From assembly GCA_012845835.1 (NCBI GenBank), contig JABAKD010000002.1, positions 23,788,518-23,852,517 of the forward strand: 64,000 bases of DNA. The letters are read 5' to 3'. Positions 22,221 to 32,805 of the stretch are shown here, in pieces. Under the pieces are notes generated by a model. It worked only from the letters and a program-made list of their open reading frames with translations. It searched no databases and was not told the origin of the DNA. The position numbers and the translations under genes are program-made. How positions within the stretch are numbered: the first letter of the stretch is position 1; each line of letters opens with the position of its first letter. This stretch comes from Undaria pinnatifida (taxonomy: Eukaryota; Sar; Phaeophyceae; Laminariales; Alariaceae).

Positions 22221-22529
22221 ATCGAAGTGCTTGTGGTTAGTGTTGCCAAATCATCATGCACGGAAGAAAAGCCGCTGTGCTTTAGACGCGTGTGCTACAC
22301 GATGGAGGGAGCACGTTTAGCCCCCCCCCCACCACCCAAAATAAGTCTAAAAAAACTGGGGCTCCTTCACCAAAAGTGGTCCCAATGTCCCTATTCTTGT
22401 GGTGCAAAAATGATTGGTTTTTGTGTACCTATTAATAGGCTTCGGGTTTGATCACTGGGTTGTGTTTTTTCAGTGTTTTTGCTCAAGATCGGTTTTTGTT
22501 TGTGTGAGGTATGGAGCTCCTTAAGCCAG

Positions 22530-22810
22530 CAGGCATATGCTTCAATAGAGGTAGCACTTTCTTCTGAAAATGTTTTCTGAACGAGGGGGCTCCTTAACCT
22601 TAAATCGTCGGAAAAAAATAGACCATTTTTTTTCGCATGATGCTTTCGTTGTATAAAATATACCTTGGCCATGAGTTTTTTTCATCCGGTTACTGCTACG
22701 TAGCAGTTTTATTTTTCTCTCCAAACCAGTTTTTGGGAGGGGTGTCTTGAGCTCCCAAACTGAGAAAACCTCAGAACAAAAGTGGTTCACCTCTATTGTA
22801 GTACCCGTGG
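22530..22810 (+). mobile_element. MITE family A, copy 1
   Basis: Starts TTCAATAGAGGTAGCAC and ends GGTTCACCTCTATTGTAGTA, imperfect terminal inverted repeats. Inside: GGGGCTCCTTAACC, AATCGTCGGAAAAAA, TATACCTTGGCCATGAGT, CTACGTAGCAG and CTCTCCAAACCAGTTTTT. No coding capacity. Aligns end to end with 31,915-32,200. Confidence 0.75.
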
Positions 22811-22814
22811 AAAA

Positions 22815-23110
22815 AAAAAACTATGCTACGGTAGAGGTGCACTGTTTTTTTTTGCTAATACTGCTCCTCGCTTTTGGAGCTTAAGACACGTCCTTCTTCA
22901 CCCAAAAGCCGATTTTGGAGAAAAGTAAAACTGTTATGCCCGATGAAGCATCTCATGGCCAAGGTGTACAAGGAGAATCACGCAACAACAAAAAAAAAAT
23001 GACCCAATATTCCGACGATTTCGGGTTAAGGAGCGCCGTCGTTCAGAAAATATTTCAGACGAAAAGTGCTACGTCTATCCCAGCACAAATTGTAGTACAT
23101 CGCATCGAAG
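22815..23110 (-). mobile_element. MITE family A, copy 2, inverted
   Basis: Starts GCTACGGTAGAGGTGCAC and ends near GTAGTACATCGCAT. Internal landmarks appear in reverse relative to copy 1 (GCTCCTCGCTTTTGGAGCTT, CTCATGGCCAAGGTGTA, TTCCGACGATTTCGGGTTAA). Non-coding. Confidence 0.65.
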
Positions 23111-23839
23111 CCGTGGAGCCTCGTCCTTACGACAGTTTCACCCTTCCTCCGCGGAAAAAGCGTTTCTTTGTTTTTTTTTCCAACTTGTAGCGGCCTAGGT
23201 AGTGTATGTATCATGAAGCATGGAGGTGCGGTGCTGCCCTCCCTCCCCCCCCCCCCCTTCCCACCGGCGATTGGATGCAATAACCCGGCGTACTTCAGCT
23301 GTACGTTTTCGTCAACACGCGAGGTCAGCAAGCCCTGAGGTCCCCCGGTGTTCTTTGTTGTTGCAAAAATCTCACACCTCTCCCTCCGCCCGTCTGTCCC
23401 TCCCTCCCTCCCTCCCTCCCTCGACCACGTTCCGTTTATTGTCAAAACACTTCCACTTTTCTTCCTCCTCCCTGCGATCCGTTCGGTGTAGGTCGGAGGT
23501 GAACGGACTGTTGGTGGGGTTTGGGCAGCAAGTCTGCCGAGCGAGGGGACCGTCGTGCTCCGCGTGTGGGATCAGCGACCTTTGCCCCTCGGCAGAAAAT
23601 AACGGTGACCTTTGATAACCTTGAATCAGTACTTTTATAATTTTCGCGCGTGTTTTAATACCGTGGTGAGAGACAAGCGACTTTGTCGTTGCTCTGCATT
23701 GCGCGCCGGACATGCATGGCAGACAGAGGCGCCCATGGGAAACGGTGGTGGTGTGATAAGACTGCCAGAAGGCTCATAACAGCGAACATTAGGAAGGGCG
23801 GCGGGGCGGCGGGGTTTCATAGGCTGCCGGGAGGGATAT
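23111..23839. other. No recognised gene
   Basis: C-run at 23,247-23,259 and a (CCCT)n patch at 23,398-23,421. The overlapping frames around 23.0-23.7 kb show no domain signature. Confidence 0.45.
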
Positions 23840-24878
23840 AATAGTGGAGGTGGCGTACCATATGTGCCGAGATCCGGTCGCCCCGGTGGCGTATAAGGTT
23901 ATCCTCGAGCCTGGTATAGGTCAGTTTGTGAGTTCGAGTCCCGCCGAGTGCATACTTGTATATATATACGTAGGGACTTTTGCTTGTGCACAAATTGACT
24001 TGCGGAAAGCGCGAGAGCGTGAGTTAGCAACAAACACTCGATGGAAAATCGACGAGCAGTGGGATTGCTGAACCCTATGCGCGATAACAAATGAAGGCAA
24101 GAACCGGGGGGGAGAAGGGACGACACCTGTGACCACGGTTTGTCCAGAAGCTGGAAAATAGATGTTTGTGAGAAAAAAAAAGTGGTGAAGAAGCAAAGGC
24201 TTCTTCGCTTGCTCCGGCCGTGTGATTGGTTTATTGCCTAGAGAGATACACTAGTGAACTGGGGTGACGGAAGAGAAGCACAGGCTTGCTTCGGTCAAAC
24301 AGGTGGTTACAGCTACGGTTACGGTTAGGTAATTGGGGTTAGGGTTCGGGTTAGGACTTTTGCTTGTGCACAAATTGACTTGCGGAAAGCGCGAGAGCGT
24401 GAGTTAGCAACAAACACTCGATGGAAAATCGACGAGCAGTTGGATTGCTGAACCCTATGCGCGATAACAAATGGAGGCAAGAACCGGGGGGGAGAAGGGA
24501 CGACACCTGTGACCACGGTTTGTCCAGAAGCTGGAAAATAGATGTTTGTGAGAAAAAAAAAGTGGTGAAGAAGCAAAGGCTTCTTCGCTCGCTCCGGCCG
24601 TGTGATTGGTTTATTGCCTAGAGAGATACACTAGTGAACTGGGGTGACGGAAGAGAAGCACAGGCTTGCTTCGGTCAAACAGGTGGTTACGGCTACGGTT
24701 ACGATTAGGTAATTGGGGTTAGAGTTCGGGTTAGGGACTTTTGCTTGTGCACAAATTGACTTGCGGAAAGCGCGAGAGCGTGAGTTAGCAACAAACACTC
24801 GATGGAAAATCGACGAGCAGTGGGATTGATGAACCCTATGCGCGATGAAAAATGAAGGCAAGAATCGGGGGAAGAACG
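23840..24878 (+). repeat. SINE-like head and ~380-bp tandem repeat (units 1-2 and half of 3)
   Basis: Units start at about 23,975, 24,355 and 24,736 (spacing 380-381 bp). Landmarks: ACAAATTGACTTGCGGAAAG, GCGAGAGCGTGAGTTAGCAA, ACGACACCTGTGACCACGGT, GAGATACACTAGTGAACTGG and a telomere-like GGGGTTAGGGTTCGGGTTAG. Before unit 1, 23,880-23,955 has TGGCGTATAAGG and GAGTTCGAGTCCCGCC, resembling the A and B boxes of a tRNA promoter, which suggests a tRNA-derived SINE origin. Relatives: 53,990-54,260, 33,180-33,330 and 30,470-30,600. Confidence 0.7.
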
Positions 24879-25190
24879 TGTTGGTTTGTGCTTGTATCAA
24901 ATTCTGATTGGGATATTATTTGTGGTTTGTGAAACCGTATCGCATCTTCGGAGATGCGGCGGAACCAAGTTGGTCCCCCGAGAGATAATAATAAAATTGT
25001 ATGTGGTCTCCAATCTCTTATGATTGGGGCCACCACGCGGCTGGGGAGGAAAAGCCCCACAGCCGCACTTCAAAACTCCACTTCAAAACTCTACTCTGCT
25101 CTTCCCGTTCGAGACCGATGGCTCTCCAAACTACGTGACTTCTGACTCCGCGAGCCAGCCTGTGCCCTTAACACCTGGGTTCATCGATTA
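24879..25190 (+). repeat. 5' LTR
   Basis: Begins TGTTGGTTTGTGCTTGTATC and ends ACCTGGGTTCATCGATTA. Matches 29,190-29,500 over its whole length with about twelve substitutions and no large indel. Confidence 0.93.
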
Positions 25191-25239
25191 TGCTAGCATA
25201 TCGTACGACTAGATAACCGGTACTAGGGGCTAGGACAAA

Positions 25240-26022
25240 ATGGACCCCAATATCGGAGCCAACCTGCCAGAAGAAGAGCGCCGCCGTCTCCATGAGCAGT
25301 TCGATGCTGCTGTACTGGAAGTTAGACGCGAGGAAGCTGCTCGGAGGGATGAAGAACGACCCCACAACCAGGAGGACCAGCCTAGGGGGAGCGCCGTTCA
25401 GTCGCCCGAGCATCCCACGCAAGCCCCAGCACAAGCACAGCAGCATCAATGGGCAACAGGCCCACTGCCAGGCACGTATCATATCAGCAGTAGCATTAGA
25501 CCTAAAGTGTTTGATGGAATGTTCGAGGTTCAGCAAACGGTAATGGTGTTTGTAAACCAGATGCTTGCTCATTTTGAGGAGGAGGGTTGCCTAGATGCGG
25601 TAGAGAGGGATGTACCTATCAAGGTAGCGTCTGCTGGAGTTAGCCCAGAGGCGCTAAACAGGGAGATTGGAGAGGAGGCCGTAGCCAGGGCACGTGTTGC
25701 TTGGGAGATATTAATCAACCAGATTTCGTACCCCACCATTCTGAAACTGATCATCGCAGCTGGTTCACCCAGCGAGGGTTGGTCCATATTTAAGAAGTTT
25801 TACGCTCCACAGGCTGCCGCTAAGAAGGCTAGGCTCACTCAATCGTGGTATAGCCTGCGGATGAAGCAAGACGAACCCCCCAACGAGTATTTTGCGCGCG
25901 GTAGTGTACTGAGAAGTCGGCTTGCACTGCATGGGGTGACATTTTCTGATGTTGATGCAAACCAACATTTTGCCCGTAACCTTTCCCATGTTTTCGGACT
26001 GCAAAAGAGCACTTTATATTAG
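25240..26022 (+). CDS. gag: copia gag, C-terminally truncated
   Basis: 260 codons from ATG. After an acidic/Gln-rich N-terminus, VFDGMFEVQQTVMVF, the helical core (EGWSIFKKFYAPQAAAKKAR), SWYSLRMKQDEPPNEYFARG and RSRLALHGVTFSDVDANQHF match the copia gag layout (W-x-x-L-x-x-x-Y, then L-x-x-L-R-M-K, F, L). Gag forms the particle that packages element RNA. The frame ends exactly at the hairpin centre, so the zinc knuckle and everything up to pol are lost. Compared with the inverted copy it lacks four residues near VFDGMF. Confidence 0.8.
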   Translation: MDPNIGANLPEEERRRLHEQFDAAVLEVRREEAARRDEERPHNQEDQPRGSAVQSPEHPTQAPAQAQQHQWATGPLPGTYHISSSIRPKVFDGMFEVQQTVMVFVNQMLAHFEEEGCLDAVERDVPIKVASAGVSPEALNREIGEEAVARARVAWEILINQISYPTILKLIIAAGSPSEGWSIFKKFYAPQAAAKKARLTQSWYSLRMKQDEPPNEYFARGSVLRSRLALHGVTFSDVDANQHFARNLSHVFGLQKSTLY

Positions 26023-26610
26023 CAAAGTGCTATTTTGCACTCCGAAAACATGGGAAAGGTTACGGGCAAAATGTTGGTTTGCATCAACATCAGAAAATGT
26101 CACCCCATGCAGTGCAAGCCGACTTCTCAGTACACTACCGCGCGCAAAATACTCGTTGGGGGGTTCGTCTTGCTTCATCCGCAGGCTATACCACGATTGA
26201 GTGAGCCTAGCCTTCTCAGCGGCAGCCTGTGGAGCGTAAAACTTCTTAAATATGGACCAACCCTCGCTGGGTGAACCAGCTGCGATGATCAGTTTCAGAA
26301 TGGTGGGGTACGAAATCTGGTTGATTAATATCTCCCAAGCAACACGTGCCCTGGCTACGGCCTCCTCTCCAAACTCCCTGTTTAGCGCCTCTGGGCTAAC
26401 TCCAGCAGACGCTACCTTGATAGGTACATCCCTCTCTACCGCATCTAGGCAACCCTCCTCCCCAAAATGAGCAAGCATCTGGTTTACAAACACCATTACC
26501 GTTTGCTGAACCTCCTCTCCATTTTTGAACATTCCATCAAACACTAAAGGTCTAATGCTACTGCTGATACGATACGTGCCTGGCAGTGAGCCTGTTGCCC
26601 ATTGATGCTG
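25441..26610. repeat. ~580-bp inverted repeat of gag
   Basis: Left arm 25,441-26,016 and right arm 26,027-26,610 are reverse complements except for scattered substitutions and a 12-nt indel. The centre (GAGCACTTTATATTAGCAAA) leaves a loop of about ten bases. The arms carry the same gag codons on opposite strands. Confidence 0.92.
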
Positions 26611-26637
26611 GGAAACACCGGGTGGCGTTCTCCGCAC
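26014..26637 (-). pseudogene. Inverted gag fragment
   Basis: Open for 207 codons on the minus strand; matches gag residues about 68-255. It keeps VFDGMFKNGEEVQQT, longer by four residues than the forward copy, so it derives from another or more complete element rather than from simple copying of the left arm. It lacks its own start and end, and would be antisense in element transcripts. Confidence 0.75.
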
Positions 26638-27177
26638 GAAGTTTTCTTCTCGCGACTACCGGCCCTACAGGTGGTGCCGTTCTTTCAGGAGGGCATGATG
26701 CGGGTGGACCGCAGCACTAAATCCGACGTCCAATCGGAATTGTGCTATTTTTTTAACAACGGCCACAACCATCCCTCGTCCGCTGTGAAGGTCATCAAGG
26801 CCTTGACGGGTGCTATTTGCTACACCAGCGACGTGGTGTGGACAGTCCCTCGTGCGCCGGTGCTGCCATCGCCGGCGCCGGCGATCGCGGGGGGATCAGT
26901 GAACGCCGCCGCGCCGGCAACGCCGATGTTCAACATCAGCTACGTGCCGCCACCACCACAGATTCGGTCATCAGAGCTACAGCCACTGCCGCCGTCGCTC
27001 CAGCCCCCGCCGCCACCGTTACCGCCATCTCAGAGCTCACCGATGACTTCCGCCGTCAACCTGCCGCGACCGCACGCGGAGCCGCAGCGGATATCCGACC
27101 GTACCCGCTCGAAGACTGTGAAACCAAGCGACCAGGGGCTTCATCATAACATCATAACATCGGGCTCCTGTCCATGA
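26611..27177 (+). pseudogene. copia integrase C-terminal region
   Basis: TGWRSPHEVFFSRLPALQVV matches the copia segment after the integrase core (P-Y-E-x-F/W), followed by GAICYTSDVVWTVPRAPVLP, the usual end of this domain before the linker. A Pro-rich linker follows. The catalytic core is absent. A shift near 27,140-27,180, at a duplicated CATAACAT, separates it from the reverse transcriptase frame. Confidence 0.65.
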
Positions 27178-28985
27178 TGAACAAGAATGCGCTGCTGTCG
27201 ATGGTGACTACGAATGCAGCCGTCGACGCCGGCCGCCGCAACAAGCCGCCGAGTTTTGGAGGCCGCGGGCAGCCGTCATTTTCCGTTGGGGACCGCGATG
27301 AGGCACCACCAGTTGGGGGGAACAGGGGGATCCCATGCGCTATGGCGGCAATGCTCGCCACTCGGGAGGACATCGAAGCGACCTTGGGCGACCAACGGCC
27401 GCCATACAAACCGCCGGACTTGCCACACTGTTACGCCCCTGACCTCAAGGTACCAAGGAGCCGCAAGGAGGCTATGCGATCGGAGCACGCTCATCTTTGG
27501 AAGGATTCGGCGGGGCGGGAATTTTATGGGCTGCTGGATGCGGGGACTTTTGAGCCGGCGTAGCAATCAGTGGAAAGCTACATCAATGCAATGTGGGTTT
27601 TTGATTGGAAAGCTGATGAGTACGGCTGGCCCACGAAAACCAAAGCGAGACTTGTAGCGCGGGGGGATGAGCAGAGAATGAGCATTGATTTCGGGGAATT
27701 GTTTGCGCCCACTGTTGCTGTGTCGAGTGTTCGGTTGTTGACAGCATTGGCGTGCGAACTGGATCTTGACTTGTGCCGTTTCGATATTGAGCAGGCTTTC
27801 GTGCAGTCTGACCTGGAGGAAAATGTTTACATGCGTTTGCCTCAGGGTTGCGGTAGGATGTCAGGGAAGATAGTAAGACTGAACAAGAGCTTGTATGGCT
27901 TGAAGCAAGCATCGAGGCAATGGCACGCACATCTTACTAGGTGCTTATTGAGTTTGGGATTCGTGCAGTGCCTTGCTGATGCATGCGTTTTCCGGTTGAT
28001 GGAGGTAGGTCGTGTAGTGATGACTATAGTGGTACATATCGACGACATATTGGCCGTGGGGGAGAAGACAAGGTGTGACCAGTTTGGCAGGGATTTAAAT
28101 CAAATGATCCCGGTCAAAAATCTGGGAGAGTTGCGTTGGTACTCGGGGTGTTTTTACGAGAGGGACTGGGAGAAGGGGGTGTTGAAGATTTTCCAGCAGA
28201 CATTCGCTGAACAATTGGCGGATGAATACGGGATAGAGTTTGGTAAGAGTGTCCCGCTCCCGGTTGGCACGAAACTTGCGAAGTTCGACAAGGATGAAGC
28301 ACCAGGAAACTGGACGTTTCGTGAATTGGTCGGCTCACTAATGTGGCTGTCAACCCAGACTAGACCAGACATCTCTAACGCAGTAAGAGCGGTGGCTAGA
28401 TACTGCGCTTCGCCAAAGTTTGTTCATTGGAGGGCAGCGCTTGGTATTTTAGGGTATGTGAGACGGACTAGCTCATTCGGTATCACTTTTCAGAGAGGTA
28501 CATCAACGGGCCTGAACTTGCAGGTATTTGCTGATGCAGACTACGCAAGTGTGGCGGCCGACAGGAGGTCAGTTTTCGGGGGGTTAATGATGTGTGGGGG
28601 TGGTTGTGTATCTTGGTTTTCCAGGACGCACAAGTGCGTCACACTTTCTACTACAAAGGCAGAGTATGTGGCGCTTGCAGACGTGATTAAGGAGGTGTTG
28701 TTTTTGAGGCAGGTTCGGCGTTTCATGTTGCCTGATGTTGGCATGCCGTGCATACCGGTGTTCGAGGACAATGAGGGCGCCGTGCAGCTTGCGAAGAACC
28801 CAATCACGAACTCGAACTCAAAGCACATAAACGCACGGCACCATTTTCTCAGAGATCTAGTAAGGCGGAAAGAGATATCGATAATCCCCGTGACGTCTTC
28901 TTTTCAGCACGCAGATTTCTTAACCAAGGCAATACCACAGGAGTCTTTTGAGTTTCACCGTAGTCTTGCGATGGACTCCTGGTAA
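27174..28985 (+). CDS. pol: copia reverse transcriptase and RNase H (one in-frame stop)
   Basis: Open apart from a TAG at 27,561-27,563. RT: NAMWVFDWKADEYGWPTKTK, ARLVARGDEQRMSIDFGELF APTVAVSS in sequence, CRFDIEQAFVQSDLEENVYM (motif A), LNKSLYGLKQASRQWH, VHIDDILAVG (the Y-V-D-D site as H-I-D-D). Then RPDISNAVRAVARYCASPKF and RNase H with ADADYASVAADRRSVFGG, STTKAEYVALADVIKEV and EDNEGAVQLAKN, ending KHINARHHFLRDLVRR. All expected copia blocks are present in order. RT copies the RNA and RNase H removes it. Only the early stop and the missing upstream domains mark it as defective. Confidence 0.88.
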
Positions 28986-29180
28986 TATTAATTGGAGGTA
29001 ATAACATTGGTTGTGTTTGAGTATTGGACGATGCAATTCGAGACGTTTTATCTTGATTTCGGTATCAAAAATTCGGTTGAAGGACTTGAAGTAAATTAAT
29101 TTGGGGGAACAATATTGATTTTTTCTAGTATTGAATTTTGCTTGGCTGTTTGAATGGGCGTTATCATGACTGTGTTACAA

Positions 29181-29189
29181 GCAGGGGAA
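29181..29189 (+). other. Polypurine tract
   Basis: GCAGGGGAA directly before the 3' LTR, the expected plus-strand primer site. Confidence 0.7.
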
Positions 29190-29500
29190 TGTTGGTTTGT
29201 GCTTGTATCAAAGTCTGATTGGGATATTATTTGTGGTTTGTGAAACCGTATCGCATCTTCGGAGATGCGGCGGAACCAGGTTGTTCCCCCGAGAGATGAT
29301 AATAAAATTGTATGTGGTCTCCAATCTCTCATGATTGGGGCCACCACGCGGCTGGGGAGGAAAAGCCCCACAACCGCACTTCAAAACTCCACTTCGAAAC
29401 TCTACTCTGCTCTTCCCTTTCGAGCCCGAGGGCTCTCCGAATTACGTGACTTCTGACTCCGCGAGCCAGCCTGTGCCCTTAACACCTGGGTTCATCGATT
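29190..29500 (+). repeat. 3' LTR
   Basis: Begins TGTTGGTTTGTGCTTGTATC and ends TTCATCGATT, followed at once by the resumed tandem unit (AGAAGGGACGACACC). Confidence 0.93.
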
Positions 29501-29749
29501 AGAAGGGACGACACCTTGTCCAGAAGCTGGAAAATAGATGTGTGTGAAAAAAAAAGGTGGGGGAGGAGCATAGGCTTCTTCGCTTGCTCCGGCCGTGTGA
29601 ATGGTTTATTGCCTAGAGAGATACACTAGTGAACTGGGGTGACGGAAGAGAAGCACAGGCTTGCTTCGGTCAAACAGGTGGCTACGGCTACGGTTACGGC
29701 TACGGTTACGGTTACGGTTAGGTAATTGGGGTTAGGGTTCGGGTTAGGT
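29501..29749 (+). repeat. Second half of tandem unit 3
   Basis: GCTGGAAAATAGATGTGTGT, GAGATACACTAGTGAACTGG and GGGGTTAGGGTTCGGGTTAG complete the unit interrupted at 24,878. The two pieces add up to about 390 bp, as expected. It has extra (GGCTACGGTTAC) repeats before the telomere-like end. Confidence 0.85.
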
Positions 29750-31084
29750 ATGCGTGCGGTCAAATACCATAGTGTTGATTTGTTGCGTCGTTTCGCGTTC
29801 CAAGCTTTAGCATAGGCAGAACTCGATAACCTGCAACATGCACTAATTTTTTTTTTGTATTATGAAATAGTTTACAGGCTGCGTCGTCCGACCTATTTGG
29901 CAACGACGCTTACATGTTTGACTTGTTTTCTTGGCTGGCTCCTCTCGGCAGGATTGCCAGAAGCCGACTTCTGCCAGGCAAAACTCGTTTGTCAGAGGTT
30001 GTACCGGTACGGAGCTTGGGGGTGGGGGCGGGAGGTTGTTCGCCTCTGTTACTATCAATATCTGGATGAGCACGTTTTTGTGTGATGTGACAAGAGTTTT
30101 CGCTTCGGGTAGAGGCTGCGGCATCTGCCTATTTGGAAACAGGAGCGTCATGAATAGCTGCTCTCGGCGGGGTTGCCAGCAGCCTCTTTCTGCCGGGGGG
30201 AAAACTGGTTCTTCAGGTAAGGTGTACCATTATAGACAGTTTTGGGTGGGGTTAGAGCTTGTTCCCTTCTTGTTGTACAGTGACTGGACGAGCTTTTCTT
30301 TGTGGTATGATAAGGGATTTTATTATTTGAGTTTTATCACAACACAAATAGGCGCCGTCCCCAGGGGTTTGGTGACAAAACGCGTAACTACTAATGTCGT
30401 TTTCGCGAATCCGAGTCCCCCATGGAATGCTTTCTTTTGCCAAAATTGGCGCGTAGATAGCGCCTACCGTGTGTACGGTCAAATCGACGCGTGTCGACGA
30501 GGAAAGAAATTGCTGACTCCTTCTCGCGATAAAAATGAAGGCATGCACCATAGTGGAGGGGGGCTGGGGGGGGGGGGTGCGTGCTATGTGACCCTGTGAC
30601 CCCGGGTTTGAGTTTCCATAAAAAGGGAGGGAGCTGGAGAAAAAGTTGCAAAGACAATAGATGGGATCTTTTACAAAAAACACGTTGAAGCTCAGAGGTC
30701 TTCGTGGCAGGGTGATGAGCAATGTTGACAGCGAGCTGGATCCACTCAATGGGTTTTCGTGCTCGTAAAGCATCTCGCATACAATAGACAACCGAATCCA
30801 ATTTGAAGCTTTAAAGCATCATCACGTGGAGCTTGCACGGCATGTCCCCTGCATCTCCTTCAGGTGATTTTGTGTTGTAATGCGGCGGTCGTGGCACCGT
30901 CGTGACGCCGCTACTTTGCGGACAGCCACCTTGGCAGGCAAGAATGTGTTACAATGCCAACGAAACAAATGTGTAGTTATGACAAATACGTCAGCGGTGA
31001 TTTTTTTTTTTGCTAGCTGCAGACATCGGGAACGAGTCACCTCGCGGAAGGAGTGCAGAAGATTCTAATGAGTTTCTGAGCTCC
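29750..31084. other. Spacer with an internal duplication and a SINE fragment
   Basis: 29,930-30,010 and 30,155-30,230 resemble each other (GGCTCCTCTCGGCAGGATTG / CTGCTCTCGGCGGGGTTGCC, then TGCCAGGCAAAACTCGTTTG / TGCCGGGGGGAAAACTGGTT). 30,470-30,600 carries the CGCGATAAAAATGAAGGCAT landmark of the SINE-like family. The 222-codon plus frame here has no domain signature. Confidence 0.45.
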
Positions 31085-31490
31085 AAAACGTGAGGAAATC
31101 AATCTTTTTTTTTTTCTCACCCGAAACATGACTTCGAAGGCGTTCGCTCGCGCAATTCCGACCCCAAACTTGAGGAAATCAATCATTTTTTTTTTCTCGT
31201 CCGAAACATGACTTCGAAGGCGTTCGCTCGCGCAATTCCGAACCCAGACGTGAGGAAATCAATCGATTTTTTTTTCTCACCCGAAACATGACTTCGAAGG
31301 CGTTCGCTCGCGCAATTCCGACCCCAAATGTGAGGAAATCAATCATTTTTTTTTTTCTCGTCCGAAACATGACTTCGAAGGCGTTCGCTCGCGCAATTCC
31401 GACCCCAAACGTGAGGAAATCAATCCATTTTTTTTTCTCGTCCGAAACATGACTTCGAAGGCGTTCGCTCGCGCAATTCGACCAACGCTT
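31085..31490 (+). repeat. ~81-bp tandem array of the family-F core, five units
   Basis: Each unit: CCGAAACATGACTTCGAAGG, CGTTCGCTCGCGCAATTCCG, ACCCCAAACGTGAGGAAATC, AATCA and a T-run. Spacing 81-82 bp. Minus-strand frames repeat ARANAFEVMF and are products of the array. Confidence 0.92.
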
Positions 31491-31659
31491 GTACGCGCTA
31501 AGGAAAAAAAAGAAAAAGAGTCATCCGACGGTAGCGGTTGCAGCTGTATGATTGCGCCAAAAAGCCCCTGGGCGATTGAGCTCCTCATGTATGCGAGGAA
31601 CTGCCGGTTAATGAAGCAATTTCACGCGTGGGTGCATGCTGTTTTGGGACTACAGTAAG

Positions 31660-31800
31660 GCATAGAAGCTTGGTCGGGTCGTGCGGACGAATGCCTTCGA
31701 AGTCATGTAGTATTGGGTGAGATATTGAGCTGAGCTCCGCTTGTGAGGAGAGCTCAGGGACTGATGCTGCACCGCGACCGTGGGGTGGCTCTCCGTGAAC
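31660..31800 (-). repeat. Dispersed repeat F, opposite sense
   Basis: GTGCGGACGAATGCCTTCGA, AGTCATGTAGTATTGGGTGA, then GAGCTCCGCTTGTGAGGAGA. Confidence 0.65.
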
Positions 31801-31914
31801 GTATCAGACTAGCGGGTAGTTCCTCGATTGAGGAGGTCAACCAATCAAAAGCCAGCCCAGAAAAACACGCATGGCCCGTAAAGTGCAACGCCCCTACCGC
31901 GCTATGGCGCACGC

Positions 31915-32200
31915 TACGATAGAGGTACCTGGTAGCACTTTTTGGCTACTTTCGTTTCTGAAATGACGAGGCTCCTTAACCCAAAATCGTCGGGAAAAAA
32001 AAAACGCCTTTTTTTGCATGATTTTCTCGTTGCACTATAATATACCTTCTGCCATGAGATTTTTTCATCCGGGTACTACTACTACGTAGCAGCTTTATTT
32101 TTCTCTCCAAACCAGTTTTTTGGGAGGGGTGTCTTGAAGCTCCGAAAGTGAGGGGTAGTATTAAGAAAAAAGTGGGACACCTCTATCGTAGCCCGCGTCT
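31915..32200 (+). mobile_element. MITE family A, best-preserved copy
   Basis: Terminal inverted repeats GCTACGATAGAGGTACC and GGGACACCTCTATCGTAGC; about 285 bp, non-coding. Inside: GGCTCCTTAACCCAAAATCG, TATACCTTCTGCCATGAGAT, TACTACTACGTAGCAGC and CTCTCCAAACCAGTTTTTTG. Confidence 0.85.
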
Positions 32201-32599
32201 TGGGTCTTACAGGGGTGGCTCAAACGTCGTCGCTGTGTTTTTGACAAGCTAGCATACAACGCTGCTTGCTGCGTCTTCGAATCGTAGCAGTTTGAACATC
32301 ATCCCGATATGAACCATGAAGTACGATTGGTTTGCTTGGAATATACATATATAGTCTATGTACGTAGCCGATTGTTTTTCATCCTATAGAGACAAACCAA
32401 AAAAGTACACTCTTAGGAGATGATAAGCCGTTGGAGCGCCCGGGGATAGAGAACATGTGTACGGTTCGGGCACGAATAACACGCGGAGCTGGCTTGACGA
32501 AAACGTGTTCGAAAGGGACGGACGCTATGCAGGGAAACCTTTTGATTGCTACCAGTATGCAGTAGTGTTCCTTCTATTGTGCTGGTATATGCTGTTAAT

Positions 32600-32775
32600 A
32601 GTCGGAAACACCGGCACTATAGCGGCAACCCGCACTACTCCGCGTACTGTCACTGACAGTTGTTCCCATCTGTGCGGAACGCTTTCGCGGGCACTATAGC
32701 GGGAAACCGGCACTACTCAGCCGGCGCTACATACAGAGGGACCATTGCTGAGCTGATTTCACCCCAACGACGACA
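32600..32775. repeat. Dispersed repeat G (GGCACTATAGCGG family)
   Basis: GGCACTATAGCGGCAACCCG, CACTACTCCGCGTACTGTCA, CGCGGGCACTATAGCGGGAA and ACCGGCACTACT. Relatives at 47,485-47,660, 56,800-56,965, 57,525-57,550 and a trace near 6450. Confidence 0.7.
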
Positions 32776-32805
32776 CGGTTTCACGCCGAATCTATAGACG
32801 ACTGA

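Larger units (their letters stand above)
24879..29500 (+). mobile_element. Ty1/copia LTR retrotransposon, rearranged and defective
   Basis: Flanked by ~312-bp LTRs (24,879-25,190 and 29,190-29,500) differing at about a dozen positions, so it is not a very recent insertion. Inside: gag (25,240), an inverted second gag piece (26,014-26,637), the C-terminal end of integrase (26,611-27,177), reverse transcriptase and RNase H (27,174-28,985) and a polypurine tract at 29,181-29,189. Protease and the integrase core are missing where the inverted gag sits. Candidate target duplication AGAAC/AGAAG is imperfect. The element splits the third ~380-bp tandem unit, which resumes at 29,501. Confidence 0.92.

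Noticed and set aside
29931-30599. 222-codon plus-strand frame
   Set aside because: Crosses an internal duplication and a SINE fragment, has no domain signature, and ends in a G-run.
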